Origin: Pohlia nutans
Lineage: Eukaryota > Streptophyta > Bryopsida > Bryales > Mniaceae
Assembly (NCBI GenBank): GCA_022496805.1
Contig: CM040085.1
Location: 22,659,811-22,723,810, forward strand
Direction: 5' to 3'
DNA: 64,000 nucleotides
Below are positions 10,801-21,916 of the stretch, piece by piece. A program made the translations under genes and the position numbers. Below the pieces are notes generated by a model. It was not told the origin of the DNA. It made no database searches and saw only the letters and a list, made by a program, of their open reading frames with translations. The first letter of the stretch is position 1. Each line of letters opens with the position of its first letter.

Positions 10801-12683
10801 TGATTTCTACTCACAGTAAAAATTTCAGATTTTTTGGAGCACTTTTGATCAATCCGATTTCAGCATGTGTACAAAATACCCTGAACAAGTTCCATCAATC
10901 TTCTCAACGGTGGCATTTTCTCAAAAATTGTGCGATTTTGTCGATCTTTTCTTCATACAAAAGCTATGTAAGTCTTCTTTGATTTTAACGGTGCCGATTG
11001 TCAAAATTATCCCACACCAACGAGGAATTGAGCTTGTTATAAGAGCTAGTCAAGAAAACAAGAGCTAAGCTAAAAAACCCCCCGGTCCTTTAGGGGTTAA
11101 AAAACACGTAAGGTCCAATTAGGTTAGGTGGGAAATGTGATTCAAGCGATTCAAGGACGAAGATCCTGATCAATTGCATTTGTTGATTTGAAGATGAAAG
11201 CTGAGCATTGTTGCATGATGCTGCGAGTGAGTAGATTGTTTGCTTACTTGAATTCCTGAGCAAACGGGATCCTCAGACCGGACGTGTGTCACCATGTTGG
11301 TTATTATTTCCTCTTGAACCTGCAACGCCAAAATCACGGGAGACAAAACACAATCCGCTGAATTGTCATGGAACAAATTTACAATCTGCAAATAAAGGTA
11401 TGCCTGCATTGCATTGAATCAACCCCTACCATGGTTTGCAAATTCAATTGTGAAAAATATAACTCAGATGGGGCCAAATTTTATTGAACACCAGGAACAT
11501 TGCATGTGCTGGTAAAATTGGACAAAAGCAAGTTCCTATATGACCTACTTAAATTGGTAACAAAAACACAAGGAGCTCACTTTCATATGCAGTCCCTCCA
11601 TCCACCATCGGTAGCGCCAGCTGACGGGAGATCCCCCAACGTAACCAAACGCGAAGTTGGACGCTTTCACCATCAATTTCTTCTCCATGGGCAAATCGAA
11701 GAACTTCTTCACATTCCGCTCTGCTTTCTTCACCTGCCATCAACCCTCACATCGCGTTATCCACATTTTCACACATGTCCCAAGCCTTCCATTTGGCAGG
11801 TACCGTGGCTTTGAATTGCCCAATTTGCCATGGAGAGAATATGATGTTTTAAAGAGACACTTGCATTGGGATAGAGACTTACATGTGCACAATATGATGT
11901 TCTAAAGAGAGACTTGCACATGTGCACAATATGATGTTCTAGAGAGAGACTTGCATAGAGAGAGACTTGCACATGTGCATAAGTGCATCAACCCTCACAC
12001 CGCATTAGCCACATTTTCACACATGTTCCAAGCCTTGCATTTGACAGGTACCGTGGCTTTGAATTGCCCAATTTGCCATGGAGATAACATGGTGTTCTAG
12101 AGAGACACTTGCATTGGGATAGAGACTAGATATAGACACTTACACGTGCACAATATGATGTTCTAGAGAGAGACTTGCATAGAGAGAGACTTGCACATGT
12201 GAACAATGTCCACTCTCGAGATAGAGATAATATCGGTGCCATTGCTGTGAGTCCTGCAGTAAGTTCATGAAAATTTGAGATACTAACTGCGACATGGAGC
12301 TAGCCAGGCATTGGATAGATAGTTAGTGTGCACAGTACCACTTCCAATGCGATGCCGTGGTTTCGGATCTTGAAGAACCCCCACGTCTTACAGGCTTCCA
12401 ACATGAGGGCGAGGTTGGCGTCGCGAGCCTCCTTGTCATTTCCAAGCAACGCCACGACGTCGATCACGGGCAGCGCTTCATCTTGCTCGAAAACATTGTG
12501 CGGCACATTGGGCTTGTCAGTCCCAGAAACTTCAAAGTCCTTCAACGACAACTTCCCGTTCCATAACTGTTGCATTGTGTACAACGGAACCTCAGGCTCT
12601 GCCACCGCAACTCCCGGAACAATTACTTTCGCATCATCATCGCCATGGCCATGATCCTCTTGAAGAATACCCGTCGCCCCCAT
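7810..12683 (-). CDS. 2-oxoglutarate/Fe(II)-dependent dioxygenase (DOXC class, GA-oxidase-like)
   Basis: Five exons: 12683-12339, 11733-11581, 11319-11248, 9532-9208 and 8064-7810 (stop), about 383 residues, the usual family length. Exon 1 carries the N-terminal DIOX_N region (LPVIDVVALL, EACKTWGFFKIRNHGI). Exon 2 has FFDLPMEKK and SPVS. Exon 4 has the iron ligands in AHTD of FGIPAHTDPQMLSIL and GGLQVLKDGNWIDI. Exon 5 has the third ligand in HSAAHRV. The 2OG-binding R-x-S motif reads RYA instead. Family members are soluble enzymes that hydroxylate or oxidise hormones and specialised metabolites; the substrate here is unknown, and the gibberellin-oxidase likeness is only overall. Exon 3 ends in phase 0 at its good donor (gtaagc), while the only exon 4 acceptors need phase 2 or 1. 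Either a weaker donor at 11278 is used, or the gene is damaged. The exon 1 donor could be 12342 instead. Confidence 0.82.
8328..8750. repeat. Imperfect direct repeats in dioxygenase intron 4
   Basis: GGTTGGACTCTGATG recurs about 300 bp apart, each followed by related stretches containing GAAGCAG, CTGACTGTC and AGGTGATGA. It is a degraded tandem duplication with no coding signal. Confidence 0.5.
8929..9880. repeat. Long inverted repeat (~250-bp arms) enclosing dioxygenase exon 4
   Basis: The left arm (about 8929-9185) and right arm (about 9600-9880) are reverse complements with only scattered differences and one ~20-bp indel. Outer ends read GGAAACCCTCACA and TGTGAGGGTTCC; inner ends read GTCTGGGACCC and GGGTCCCAGAC. 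The ~415-bp loop contains the whole of exon 4 (9208-9532). Confidence 0.9.
9890..10517. other. Intron 3 DNA with family-C-derived fragments
   Basis: The motif AAATGACCAAATTC, with a following stretch like the interior of family C elements, recurs near 9885 and 10015, and a weaker version near 10165. It looks like degenerate, partly tandem MITE debris inside the dioxygenase intron. Confidence 0.45.
10518..11100 (+). mobile_element. piggyBac-like MITE, family-C ends with a different interior
   Basis: TTAACCCCTAAAGGACCACG is at the left and CCGGTCCTTTAGGGGTTAA at the right, 583 bp in all. The ends match family C but the interior does not match the 230-bp C copies. It lies in the dioxygenase intron between exons 3 and 4. 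Confidence 0.75.
11737..12215. repeat. Tandem duplication (~248 bp x 2) in dioxygenase intron 1
   Basis: CATCAACCCTCACA...CCACATTTTCACACATGT occurs at about 11739 and 11987. Both copies run on through GGTACCGTGGCTTTGAATTG and a smaller repeat, TTCTAGAGAGAGACTTGCA. The first copy starts directly against the exon 2 acceptor. Confidence 0.85.
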
Positions 12684-14121
12684 CAAGAATTCAAACCCCA
12701 AACGCAAGCTCAAGCTCGTGTAAGAGCAGATGAAATTGAAGCCCAAGTTACCGATTCAAAAACTAGCAAAATTTGAGACCACTCGACCACTCGACTTATA
12801 ATTTCCTGGCTAACACTCGGGACCGAAATCGACTTCATGTGAGCAAAATTCTCAAGGACTGCAATGTCCTGTCGAGACAGCCAAGCTGCAGGAGAGGTGC
12901 ATTCCTCGTGGTCACTGTTTCTGGGGTGGTACTGTAACTTAGTATCTTGGGTTTTTGGTGTGGGAAATTTCAAGTGTCAGTGCATGACATCTGTACTCCA
13001 AAAACCCAACAGAAAGCCAATTCCATGAAGTTGTGGGGATGCTAAAAATATCAGTTCTTTTGCCATCGTGCTAACTCTACTCTCTGCTCTTGTTCCGGGC
13101 GCAGGCCATTCTAATTGTATGCAATTAATCTTCTTTCATTTGCGTAATTTTTTCAAGAAAACTCCAAAAAGAAACATCACGCTACTGCCGAGGTAGTGAC
13201 AATAATCTGCTGCTGATGAGAGTTCAATTACCCCGGTAGAATCGTTGACCCGAGGTAGGGATGTTGATTCTCTGGCATGCGGGACTTGCGGAGCTTTGAT
13301 TTTTAATTTTTTCTTTTTGGATACAAATGGAACAAATTTTTATTCCACTGCAAAAAGAGAAACACTTGTACTGTAGCCAATCAAGGCATCAAACCCATTG
13401 CAACAGAAAAAAGCCAAGATCTTCGATCAGGATGCTATCGTGCGAGAAGGGGTTCGCTAGCTACTGAACCCGAGATGATTCTTCATGTCAATTACCGTCA
13501 ATTCGGACATGCAAGCTCATAGAGTACGCAATCGAGGTACATTTTTTAATTTTTTTGACACAAATGAAACAGAATTTCATTCCAGAAAGAAAGATACAAA
13601 ACCCACCCAGCCACACACTGAATCGAGAACCATCGTTCCCTTTTGAGCATTTCAGGTCAAAAAAACTTCAAACGTCGCTTGAAATGAATTGACGGTATCC
13701 ATAGGCGAAAGCTTCAACATGTGAGTGAGAGCATTCGATTTAGGGTTTTGGTGATTATTTTATTTCCTCCCATAAAGTCAGTTGGGCTACCATTTTGCCT
13801 TTAGTTTCTTCGATCGAGTGATTGCAGCCATCAATAATTGATTTCTTCGCGGCATTGGGGCGTTTTTTTTAGGTTTTTAGGTTTTGGGCATCGAGGATCC
13901 ACTGCACACACCCTATGAATCGTTTTCTTTGTAGCTCAAGTACACTTATTGTGAGTGAATTGGAACCATCAATGGTGAGGGAGTGCGTCTGTCAATCCGT
14001 TGCTTGTGTGCTGGTTTGAGTAACTCGCAATTAGGTTACGAATTCTTGGGATGCAGAATTGGTGGGGTTACATTGGATGAGTGGAATTCATGCGCTGTAA
14101 GGAAGAATTAAGCGAGCAATC
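12684..14121. promoter_or_regulatory. Shared upstream region of the divergent dioxygenase and MATE genes
   Basis: A 1.4-kb gap between two divergent start codons must hold both promoters and 5' leaders. I see no clear TATA box. Two similar T-rich stretches (about 13300-13370 and 13545-13600, with ACAAATG(G)AACA and TTATTCCA/TTCATTCCA) look like reversed retroelement tails. Confidence 0.4.
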
Positions 14122-17100
14122 ATGCAGAGTATGGTGGGCGTTCAGTTTTCTCGACCTCCAAGCCCTGCGTCGCGATGTATTGCAATCGGGTCATGCCAAA
14201 GCTACGCACGGAATGCCAAGCTTGGCTATTATCCAAGCCTTCACTTCCTGGTATACCCCAAGTTCAACTCCTTCAGGAAACTGACCAAATTGGTTCCTGC
14301 CAATGCCAGCCACTCCGAGTATGCTGCAGGGGAAGAGCTCATCAGTCTTAAGGTCCGAAATTTTCACTCATTTTTTGTTTATCCTTTACGTGAATTGAAA
14401 TGGAATTTTCATTCTCTTAAGGCTGATGATAGAAATTGAAAAGTTGCATGGGATTCTCATTACTTGGGGAGCTCTGAACACCCTTGGAATCAATGAACAA
14501 TGAGCCAAGATTCTTTTTCTCCGTTTGCAGTTGGGGGAGGATTCGACTTCGAACGCTCCAGATTCAGCTTCCTCGCAAGGTTCAACTTCAGAAACCGAAG
14601 CGAGGAGTACGTACATCTTTACCATTTAAACCCTAAAGGACCAAGAAGCCCAAATTGAGTCTCATTTTTTTTTTATAGCAGTTTTGAGTACGTCCTATGT
14701 GGTTTTTTTTGGTTTCGAAATTATTTGGTTTTTGATCAACACATGCAATGCTCCACTGGTTATGGAGGTACAAAATTTGAATTATCTTTTTCACAATATG
14801 ATTGATTGAATTTGTCATTTTAAAACTATGAATCCTTGGTCCTTCAGGGGTTAAACCCCTACGAAGCTCAAATTAGGTCTGCTTTTTAAAAATAAAAAGT
14901 AAACACTTTTGAATAGATCATATGGGGACTTTCAATTATTTTTTGACCAACACATGCACTGATTCCAGTCCGGTGATTTAGAATTTGACCCCATCTGAAT
15001 CAGATGTTTCACAATATGATCAATCAAGCTGGTTGTTTTAAACCATGAATCCTTGGTCTTTTTAGGGGTTAATGCTTCAGTATCTAGGTTTGAATAATTG
15101 TACAGGGTCATCTTAATTACTGAAGTTTCCCATTGATTATTTGATGTCATGGTTCTATTTTGGACACGATGTTGTATACTTTTCGGTTCATGGATCTCTG
15201 CTTTGGATTCTCTAGGATTTGTGTTCCGGAGTTTGGTTCTGAATAGCAAGCTTTCTTGCTTTCTTGGTCAAGCAGGTCGGATAGCAGAGGATGAGGAAGA
15301 AAGTGTATTGAAGAGCATCGTGAATCTGGCTCTACCTGCTCTTGGCGCTGTGTAAGCCTCATTTTGTCCTCTTCATTGATGTTAACCCCTAAAGGACCAA
15401 GAAGCCCAAATTGGACCTCATTTTTTAGCATTTTTGAGTAGGTCATATGTAGAGTTTCCTTTGCTCAAATTTATTTATTTTTTAACCAACACATGCAATG
15501 TTCTTCGCTGATTCCAGTGATACAAAATTTGGTCCCATCTGAATTTTGATTTTCACAATATGATCAATTGAATTCGTCATTTTAAAACCATGAATCCTTG
15601 GTCCTTCAGGGGTTAAGTCTATTTATGGTGTCCTATAAATAATTTTCTTCTTCTTGTGAGAATGTTCGGCATCCTACTTTCAAATTTAGCAATCCATGGA
15701 AATGAATCAACTTGTCAAGTTAATATCCTAATGGCAGATTATCGGATCCAATCATGAGCCTGATTGACACTGGCTGCGTGGGCCAAGTGAGCTCAGTCGA
15801 TCTTGCTGCACTTGGTCCGAACACGTCTATTTTCAACTTTATATTCCAGGTATGATCGTAAAAGACGACTGCCAACCTCATGGACACGAATGACTCTTAG
15901 CAACTTATTGCTTTATTGTTTCCTTTTTCACTAGCCATATGACGTTCTAGTCCTCCAGAATCAGTCAATGGCCGGATGCATTCTCTGAATTCGTTTAGTA
16001 GTATTTGCAACTTCAGCTCTCAGCCTGTAATTACCATGAATTACACGTCCCTGCCATTTCCGGAGGGTTTGTTGCAACGTTTTGAAAGTGTGCGTTATGA
16101 AAGCAACTCTTTAGCATCATCCAGTTTTTCATTGATGTGGCAGCTCTTTACGTTTCTGGGATCTGCGACATGTAATTTGTTGGCTGGCATTAGTACGCGT
16201 GCTTCCTCTATTGAAGAACAGAAAACTCAACAACACCAGGTACTCTGAAATAGGATCTTGCAATAGTGCTTTAATATGGAGAACTTGGCTGATGACCTTG
16301 CTAAAGAGGCCAAAGGTGATGGTATTTGGATTTCAGTTTTCACTCTCTTTGATGTTTCACGATGTCTGTTGGATCATCCACTTTGCATACCAGAATTTAT
16401 TACCGTGTAACATTTGTGCACAGGCATCACAGCTCCTCAACCACGCTCTTTTCTTAGCTGTGACTTTTGGAGTGGCAGTTTGTGTCTTCATGGAGGCCTT
16501 AGCTCCTCGACTCTTATCACTCATGGGCACAGGCCCAGAGTATTTGAAACCTGCTCTTGTGTACCTTCGAATTCGAGCACTTTCTGGTACAACACTAGTC
16601 TAGAAGTTCTCTTCTCCAAAACCTAAACAGTATTGATGATTCTTAGTTCATATTTTCAAGCGAGCTCCTTGGTATCCCTGCTTCCTAACATTTTCTGAAT
16701 CCTGGTGGTTTAGATGATTTTAGAAACTCTTGTGATTGTGGCTCTTATTCAATTGTTGAGCTTCTACCCTAGTTGCTTAGTCTCTACTTTTTTTGAATTC
16801 TTTTCTTTTCTATCCCATATTTTCGTTAGCATATGGATCTGATGATTACGGGTGTTTTCTGTTTTTGCAGCCCCAGCTGTCCTTATTCTAATCGTGGGGC
16901 AAGGGGCCTGTTTGGGGCGTCAAGATGCAACCACTCCTCTGCAAGTCAACACCATGGCAGCTGCCTTCAATCTCATTGGAGACGCCATGTTCACCCTTTA
17001 TCTTGGCTGGTAAAACATCATTCAAAACTATCTGAATCTTTCAAATCTCTGAGCACATCTCAGTTGCTCCTTATATCCATTAATTTTTGGTTACTTTACA

Positions 17101-19970
17101 TTGAAAAGTCCTTGTTGAATCGACCTATTCATATGTTCAAAAAGGAGACACTATTTTGTTAACGTACACCACACAAGATCATATTTCTTTTTAACCCCAA
17201 GTGCCCAAAAGTGACCGCTTCCATATCTGAAATGAAAGTTAATAAATGTATCATTAGAAAGAATAAATCATGTACTACACTTTTGATGACAGAAATTTGT
17301 TTTGAAAGTTACTAGGATCGACTATTAGCTTCCAAAGTAGACATTCTGTTTTTAGTTTGGGGTTAACCCCCTAAAGGACCAAGAAGCCCAAATTGGGCCC
17401 TCGTTTTTTTTTAGCATTTTTGAGTAGGTTCTATGAGGACTTCTTTTTGTTTCTTTTCCAACATATGCAATGTTCGTCATTGATTCCGATGATATAAAAT
17501 TTGGTCGCATTTCAATTATTGATTTCTCATAATATGATCGATTGAATTTGTCATTTTAAAACCTTGAATCCTTGGTCTTTTAGAGGTTAAGCTGCACATA
17601 ATGCACATGTTTTCTTTTACCAATCCTGCATTAGGCAAGATCTACCAAACCTAAGCCATCAGGTTGTTTAGGTTTCGGATTTGTCTCGTCTTCCAGATGT
17701 TTTAGCTAATGACCTAGTGTGTTGACATGCGCAGGGGAGTTGCAGGAGCTGCGTGGGCAACCCTCATTTCGCAGTGTGTGGCGGTCATACTCTTGGTGAG
17801 GAAGTTGACAGGAAATTCTATGCAGCAGCAGCAAACTGAAAGCGAAGTGGACTTATCAAAGGCTCTACCTCTCAAGCTGGGATGGTATGGACTGCCAACA
17901 TTACAAGTTCTTGGGCCTTTTCTGGCTCTGGCAGGCCCTTTGGTAGTAAGGTGTGCTCTTGGCATGGTATGTGTGTTTACTGAGCTCACAAACTCCCACT
18001 TGAGGATCATTTTTCCATTTCCGCATTCAACATTTCGGTTGCAGTCAAGGAGAGCTCGTCATCACTCCCCCGTTAATTATACACGGTTTTGGCTAAAGGA
18101 CAAAGAAGCCCAAATCGGGCCTCATGTTTTTCTTGGTAGTTTTGGGTAGGTCTTATGTGAAGTTCCTTAGGTTCAAACTTATTTGTTTTTTTTATCAACA
18201 CATGCAATGTTCTTCATTGATTCTGGTGATATAAAATTTGGTCTCATCTGAATTGTATTTTTCACAATATGATTGATTGAATTTGTCATTTTAAAATCAT
18301 GAATCCTTGGTCCTTTAGGGGTTAAGAACCACTAGGAATTGTAGATTGTGTGTACGCTTGAACTCTGCTAATCCAGGTAGTATCTTATGGAAACCCATAT
18401 TACAGTAATTTTTCCTTCAGGTTTCTCCTACGTTAGTTTTACTACAGTTGAGATTAAGGATCACAGATTACATGATATTTGTCGATTTAGAATATTGGTT
18501 TACTAATGTAAATTCATCTGTCGGATGGCAGACCGTCTACACGCTTACTACAAAGGGAGCTGCTGAATTTGGAACTCTGAGCGTCGCAGCACACCAAGTG
18601 GCTTTGCAAGTATGTAGAATTCCGCGTCTTTATCTCATATTTGTAAATAGTGGTAGAATTCGCTTTTTATGAGTTGTTTGAAGGATGAAGTGAACTGCCT
18701 ACTGGGTAAATAAATAGCTAGAGCTACGTCCTTGTCATATTTGACCTCACTTTGAGTGAAACTGGCTTGTTTGAAATGCTAATAAATTTTTGTGGCAGGT
18801 GTTCTGGACATTAAGCTACTTCCCCGAGTCTTTGTCAATTGCGGCTCAATCATTGGTTGCACGAGATGTGAAATCCAAGCCACAGGTGCATGAGATGGCT
18901 TTATGTGTTGAGAGTTCCTTCCTTTTTGAGTGACGTACTTCTATATATCATTATTCATCTTACATAACAATAAAAAATGTTAAATCAACTTTGATTTATT
19001 TAAAATAAAATAAAAAATTGGTTATGAAACGTGTGTCCTTGCTTCTGCAGAGAGCGCAAAAATTGGCACGGATGCTGTTAGGCTTTGGGACACTGCTGGG
19101 CGTTGCTTTAATGGGCGTTGTTGCCTCCGTGCACTATCTCGGATCGTCATGGCTTACAGCAGACCCGAATGTGCAACATCTGGTGCAGTCTGTGACTTTG
19201 CAAAATATGCTTTGTGAATTACTCTGCGCAGTTGCACTTGTGATTGAAGGGACTGCCATAGCAGCTGGTGAGAAAATTTACTTCTAAAGATCTACTTTCA
19301 AATTCATAAGCAAAAGTCATCCTTTCAAAATAAGTATCTAGTATTAACATGTATACAAATTATGTTGTTTTCTTTTCTGGATGGTACCATGCTTACCTAT
19401 TATGGTTTTTATTAGATATTCTAGCGTATTCTTAATCCCTAAGTGCTTAAGCTAAAAGTAAAAATTCTCCTTTAGTCGTAGTAACTTTCAAAACATATTT
19501 CTATCAATCAAAAATGTATGGTATGACATATTTCTATTGATACATTTTGTTACTTTCCTTGAATGATCTTTTCAGCTCCGAAAGATATGGGAGTGGCCAC
19601 TTTTGGCCATTTGGGGTTAACCGCATCAAGAATTATAACTTTGGATGCTTGAAAACCACAGCGAATGTTTTGATTAAATGTTTTGGTGAGCGCAGGTGAT
19701 TTCGCTTATCTGCCGAAAATGCAGTTTCTGAACCTCGGCGGTGTCCTCTTAGCCCTTTGGCTAACATTCCGAAACAACTGGGGATTGGGAGGCATCTGGT
19801 GGTGCCTTGTGTTCTACTTCGGATTTCGCGTTGTTTTCCATTTCTGTTACATTGCCTTCCATTGGAAGACTCATGTGAGCTCTCTTTATTTCTCCCTCCC
19901 CTCCCAGTTGCTTGGCTCAACCGTAGGATATTTCAACCAACTTGAATTTATTAGCACCTACAAATTTTGA
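14122..19970 (+). CDS. MATE efflux transporter, plastid-type (EDS5/DTX-like)
   Basis: Twelve exons join in phase to 593 codons: 14122-14352, 14531-14606, 15276-15351, 15738-15849, 16144-16239, 16424-16586, 16871-17009, 17735-17966, 18532-18609, 18799-18885, 19051-19267, 19696-19970. MATE hallmarks include LSDPIMSLIDTGCVG, SSVDLAALGPNTSIFNF, GQGACLGRQDATTPL, GTLSVAAHQVALQV and TAIAAGDFAYL. About twelve hydrophobic segments are expected. The first ~100 residues are basic and Ser-rich and then acidic, with no membrane segment, as in plastid-envelope MATEs such as EDS5 and DTX45/46. MATE proteins export organic compounds by cation antiport; for EDS5 the cargo is salicylate or a precursor, but the cargo here is unknown. 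Introns 2, 3, 7, 8 and 11 carry TTAA-type MITEs. The last exon reads past the usual end to a stop at 19968. Family sure, subtype likely. Confidence 0.88.
14626..14854 (+). mobile_element. piggyBac-like MITE, family C (C1), in MATE intron 2
   Basis: TTAAACCCTAAAGGACCAAG is at the left and CCTTGGTCCTTCAGGGGTTAA at the right, length 229 bp. The interior contains CACATGCAATG and CACAATATGATTGATTGAA, shared by all C copies. Confidence 0.85.
14851..15072 (+). mobile_element. piggyBac-like MITE, family C (C2), abutting C1
   Basis: It starts on the same TTAA that ends C1 (14851-14854) and ends TTTAGGGGTTAA. The left end is more diverged (CCCCTACGAAGCTCAAAT). Confidence 0.8.
15382..15616 (+). mobile_element. 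piggyBac-like MITE, family C (C3), in MATE intron 3
   Basis: TTAACCCCTAAAGGACCAAG is at the left, GGTCCTTCAGGGGTTAA at the right. At 235 bp it is one of the cleanest copies and makes up over half of the intron. Confidence 0.87.
17191..17366 (+). mobile_element. piggyBac-like MITE, family E (E1), in MATE intron 7
   Basis: TTAACCCCAAGTGCCC is at the left and TTTGGGGTTAA at the right, 176 bp. The interior (ATGTATCATTAGAAAGAA, AAAGTTACTAGGA) differs from families A-D and is related to 19432-19620. Confidence 0.7.
17363..17590 (+). mobile_element. piggyBac-like MITE, family C (C4), abutting E1
   Basis: TTAACCCCCTAAAGGACCAAG begins on the same TTAA that ends E1. The right end CCTTGGTCTTTTAGAGGTTAA is at 17590. 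Length 228 bp. Confidence 0.83.
18091..18325 (+). mobile_element. piggyBac-like MITE, family C (C5), left end eroded, in MATE intron 8
   Basis: The interior and the right end (GGTCCTTTAGGGGTTAA) match family C. The left side starts at GGCTAAAGGACAAAGAAGCC, with the outermost CCCC and TTAA lost. Confidence 0.75.
19432..19620 (-). mobile_element. piggyBac-like MITE, family E (E2), in MATE intron 11
   Basis: TTAATCCCTAAGTGCTTAAG is at the left and GGCCATTTGGGGTTAA at the right. The interior shares AGTAACTTTCAAAACA and similar motifs with E1 in the opposite orientation. Confidence 0.65.
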
Positions 19971-20810
19971 ATCGTTCAGGGTTCCTCAATAGTAAGATTA
20001 CAAAGTTGGTTGCACTTTTTTTTTGGGCCCCTTGCCTGAGTTTGAAACTTTCTGAAAATGCTCAAAATGCAAAGTTTAGTCTAACATGAATTTGGCAGTT
20101 GTGTATATGGGGGTGTTAGCTTATTATTTCAGGAGTTAGATTTTTCACCTTTGCATGATTGTATCTTTTGATCTATACATCACTTGCGTACGCAAATTAC
20201 CATCCCATCTTTGTTACAAAGAATAGAATCACCACAAAAAATCTCAAAAATTGAGGATCAATACTCATTCCACATTGAGCTGACCGAACTTGGAAAATCA
20301 GCCTCGGTCCTTTAGGGATTAACTTAACGTTTTTTTTTTTTTTTTTTTTGACCGTCTCAGTACTCGAAAAATGGTCTATATTTAATAGTAGCATGTAGTT
20401 CTTGTGACTCTCTCATTGTCCGCCCCATTTGAAGTGGACAAGGCTCTCATTTGAAGTATAAAGCATAGGACAAATATCGCAATTTTTTTTTTTTTTTAAA
20501 TGCCAAAAACTAGGACAATTATTGCTGACGTTGGGGGATTGGTTTACAACTTGCTGGTAGGTGCTTGGAGGGGGTTTGCCATCGCCAACTCCTGGTGAGG
20601 AAGCCCAAGCTTTTCTTGCAACATGAGCAGAATCTCAGCAGGCAAGCGTCAAAGGTTGCCATTGTATTATCCTGTAGTGTAGTGCATTTTTGGAAGTCAT
20701 TATATTATTCCATTGGATATTAGGCATTTTTGCATTTATATTCAATTGAACTCAATTGTACAAGACTCTGCAATTCACCGACATTGACCCAACAAAGGTG
20801 GCAATACTCC
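19971..20810. other. 3' flank of MATE and intergenic DNA
   Basis: This holds the presumed MATE 3' UTR, a lone family-C-like end (CGGTCCTTTAGGGATTAA near 20305), a run of 20 T at 20330-20349 and a second T run near 20485. No gene seen. Confidence 0.5.
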
Positions 20811-21337
20811 TTAACCCATAAACGTCCTCACCCCTCTCCAGATTTGGAGAATTTCAAAGATGTCTTATAAAATGTAACTAAGAGCGATATTTTTAAACTT
20901 GATATATGAATAAAAGTTGTACATTATGAAATTTTTGATTCTATCCATACGGTTAGATCTATGATTGTTGTCACCAATATAAAATTTGAAACCTAAAATT
21001 CAAAATTCTTTTGTAATTTGATTATGAATAAGATATTGACAATTTGTACATGAAATTTGTTGTGATTGGTTGAAATGTAATACTCTAAGTGTAGTGATTT
21101 TTGGAGATTTTTTGGTTGCTTAATTTGATGAGTTGACTTTTTAAGAGCACTTTTACACTGAAATCTTTGAAATTTTGGGTGAATCACTACAACATGAAAT
21201 GAGGCATAAAAATTTCACAAATCACCCCTTTCTAATCGGATCGCACATGCATGAAGTTGAATTCCCATAAAATATGTAGTTAAAATTCCACACTGCAAAA
21301 AGTCCACTTTCTGGACAGTTGGACGTTTAGGCGTTAA
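20811..21337 (+). mobile_element. piggyBac-like MITE, family B (B2), intact
   Basis: TTAACCCATAAACGTCCTCA is at the left and GGACGTTTAGGCGTTAA at the right, 527 bp. It carries the uninterrupted TTAA (21141-21144) that is filled by a nested element in B1. Confidence 0.85.
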
Positions 21338-21916
21338 CATACACTGTTTGCAAGAACCCTTTTTATTTATTTATTTATTTTTATTTTTATTTTTTTTCAT
21401 ACTTTGGGAGTGTTCAATAGCATGTCCTTCAGAGGCTAACCTCAAGGAACAAGCAGAGGCTGTCACTGTAGCTCTAGTTTGCTTTCCCAGGAGCTATCTA
21501 AAGTAAGGGGTACAATTGCCGTTAGTTTAAGCATTTCAACCTACATGGAGCACTGATTTTCAATGATAAAAAATTGTAGCACATAAAACTTTGGGTTTAA
21601 TAACCAAGCTCAATTTTTAATTAATTTTTTCACAATGTATGATTTTGTTATAAATTTTCAAGCTTAATATGGATAGACCACTATTGATGTTAGTAGGTGT
21701 AGCAATAACTGTCTTTCATTTCTAGTCCAATCAGATTGCTAACTTGGTATTCATAATTAATGCTTGTGATAACTAGATTGGGAAGTCTTGAAGTTGAAAC
21801 ATGTGCTTTTATAGGTGACCACAATTGGTACCTAATAGTTTCTGGTGCTTCTACCTTACTGTACTGGAATTTCCTCACATTCATTGTACAGTACTGAAGA
21901 ATGTAAATGTAGCCAA
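21338..21916. other. Intergenic DNA between two B elements
   Basis: T-rich low-complexity run near 21360-21400; otherwise AT-rich unique-looking sequence. No gene seen. Confidence 0.5.
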
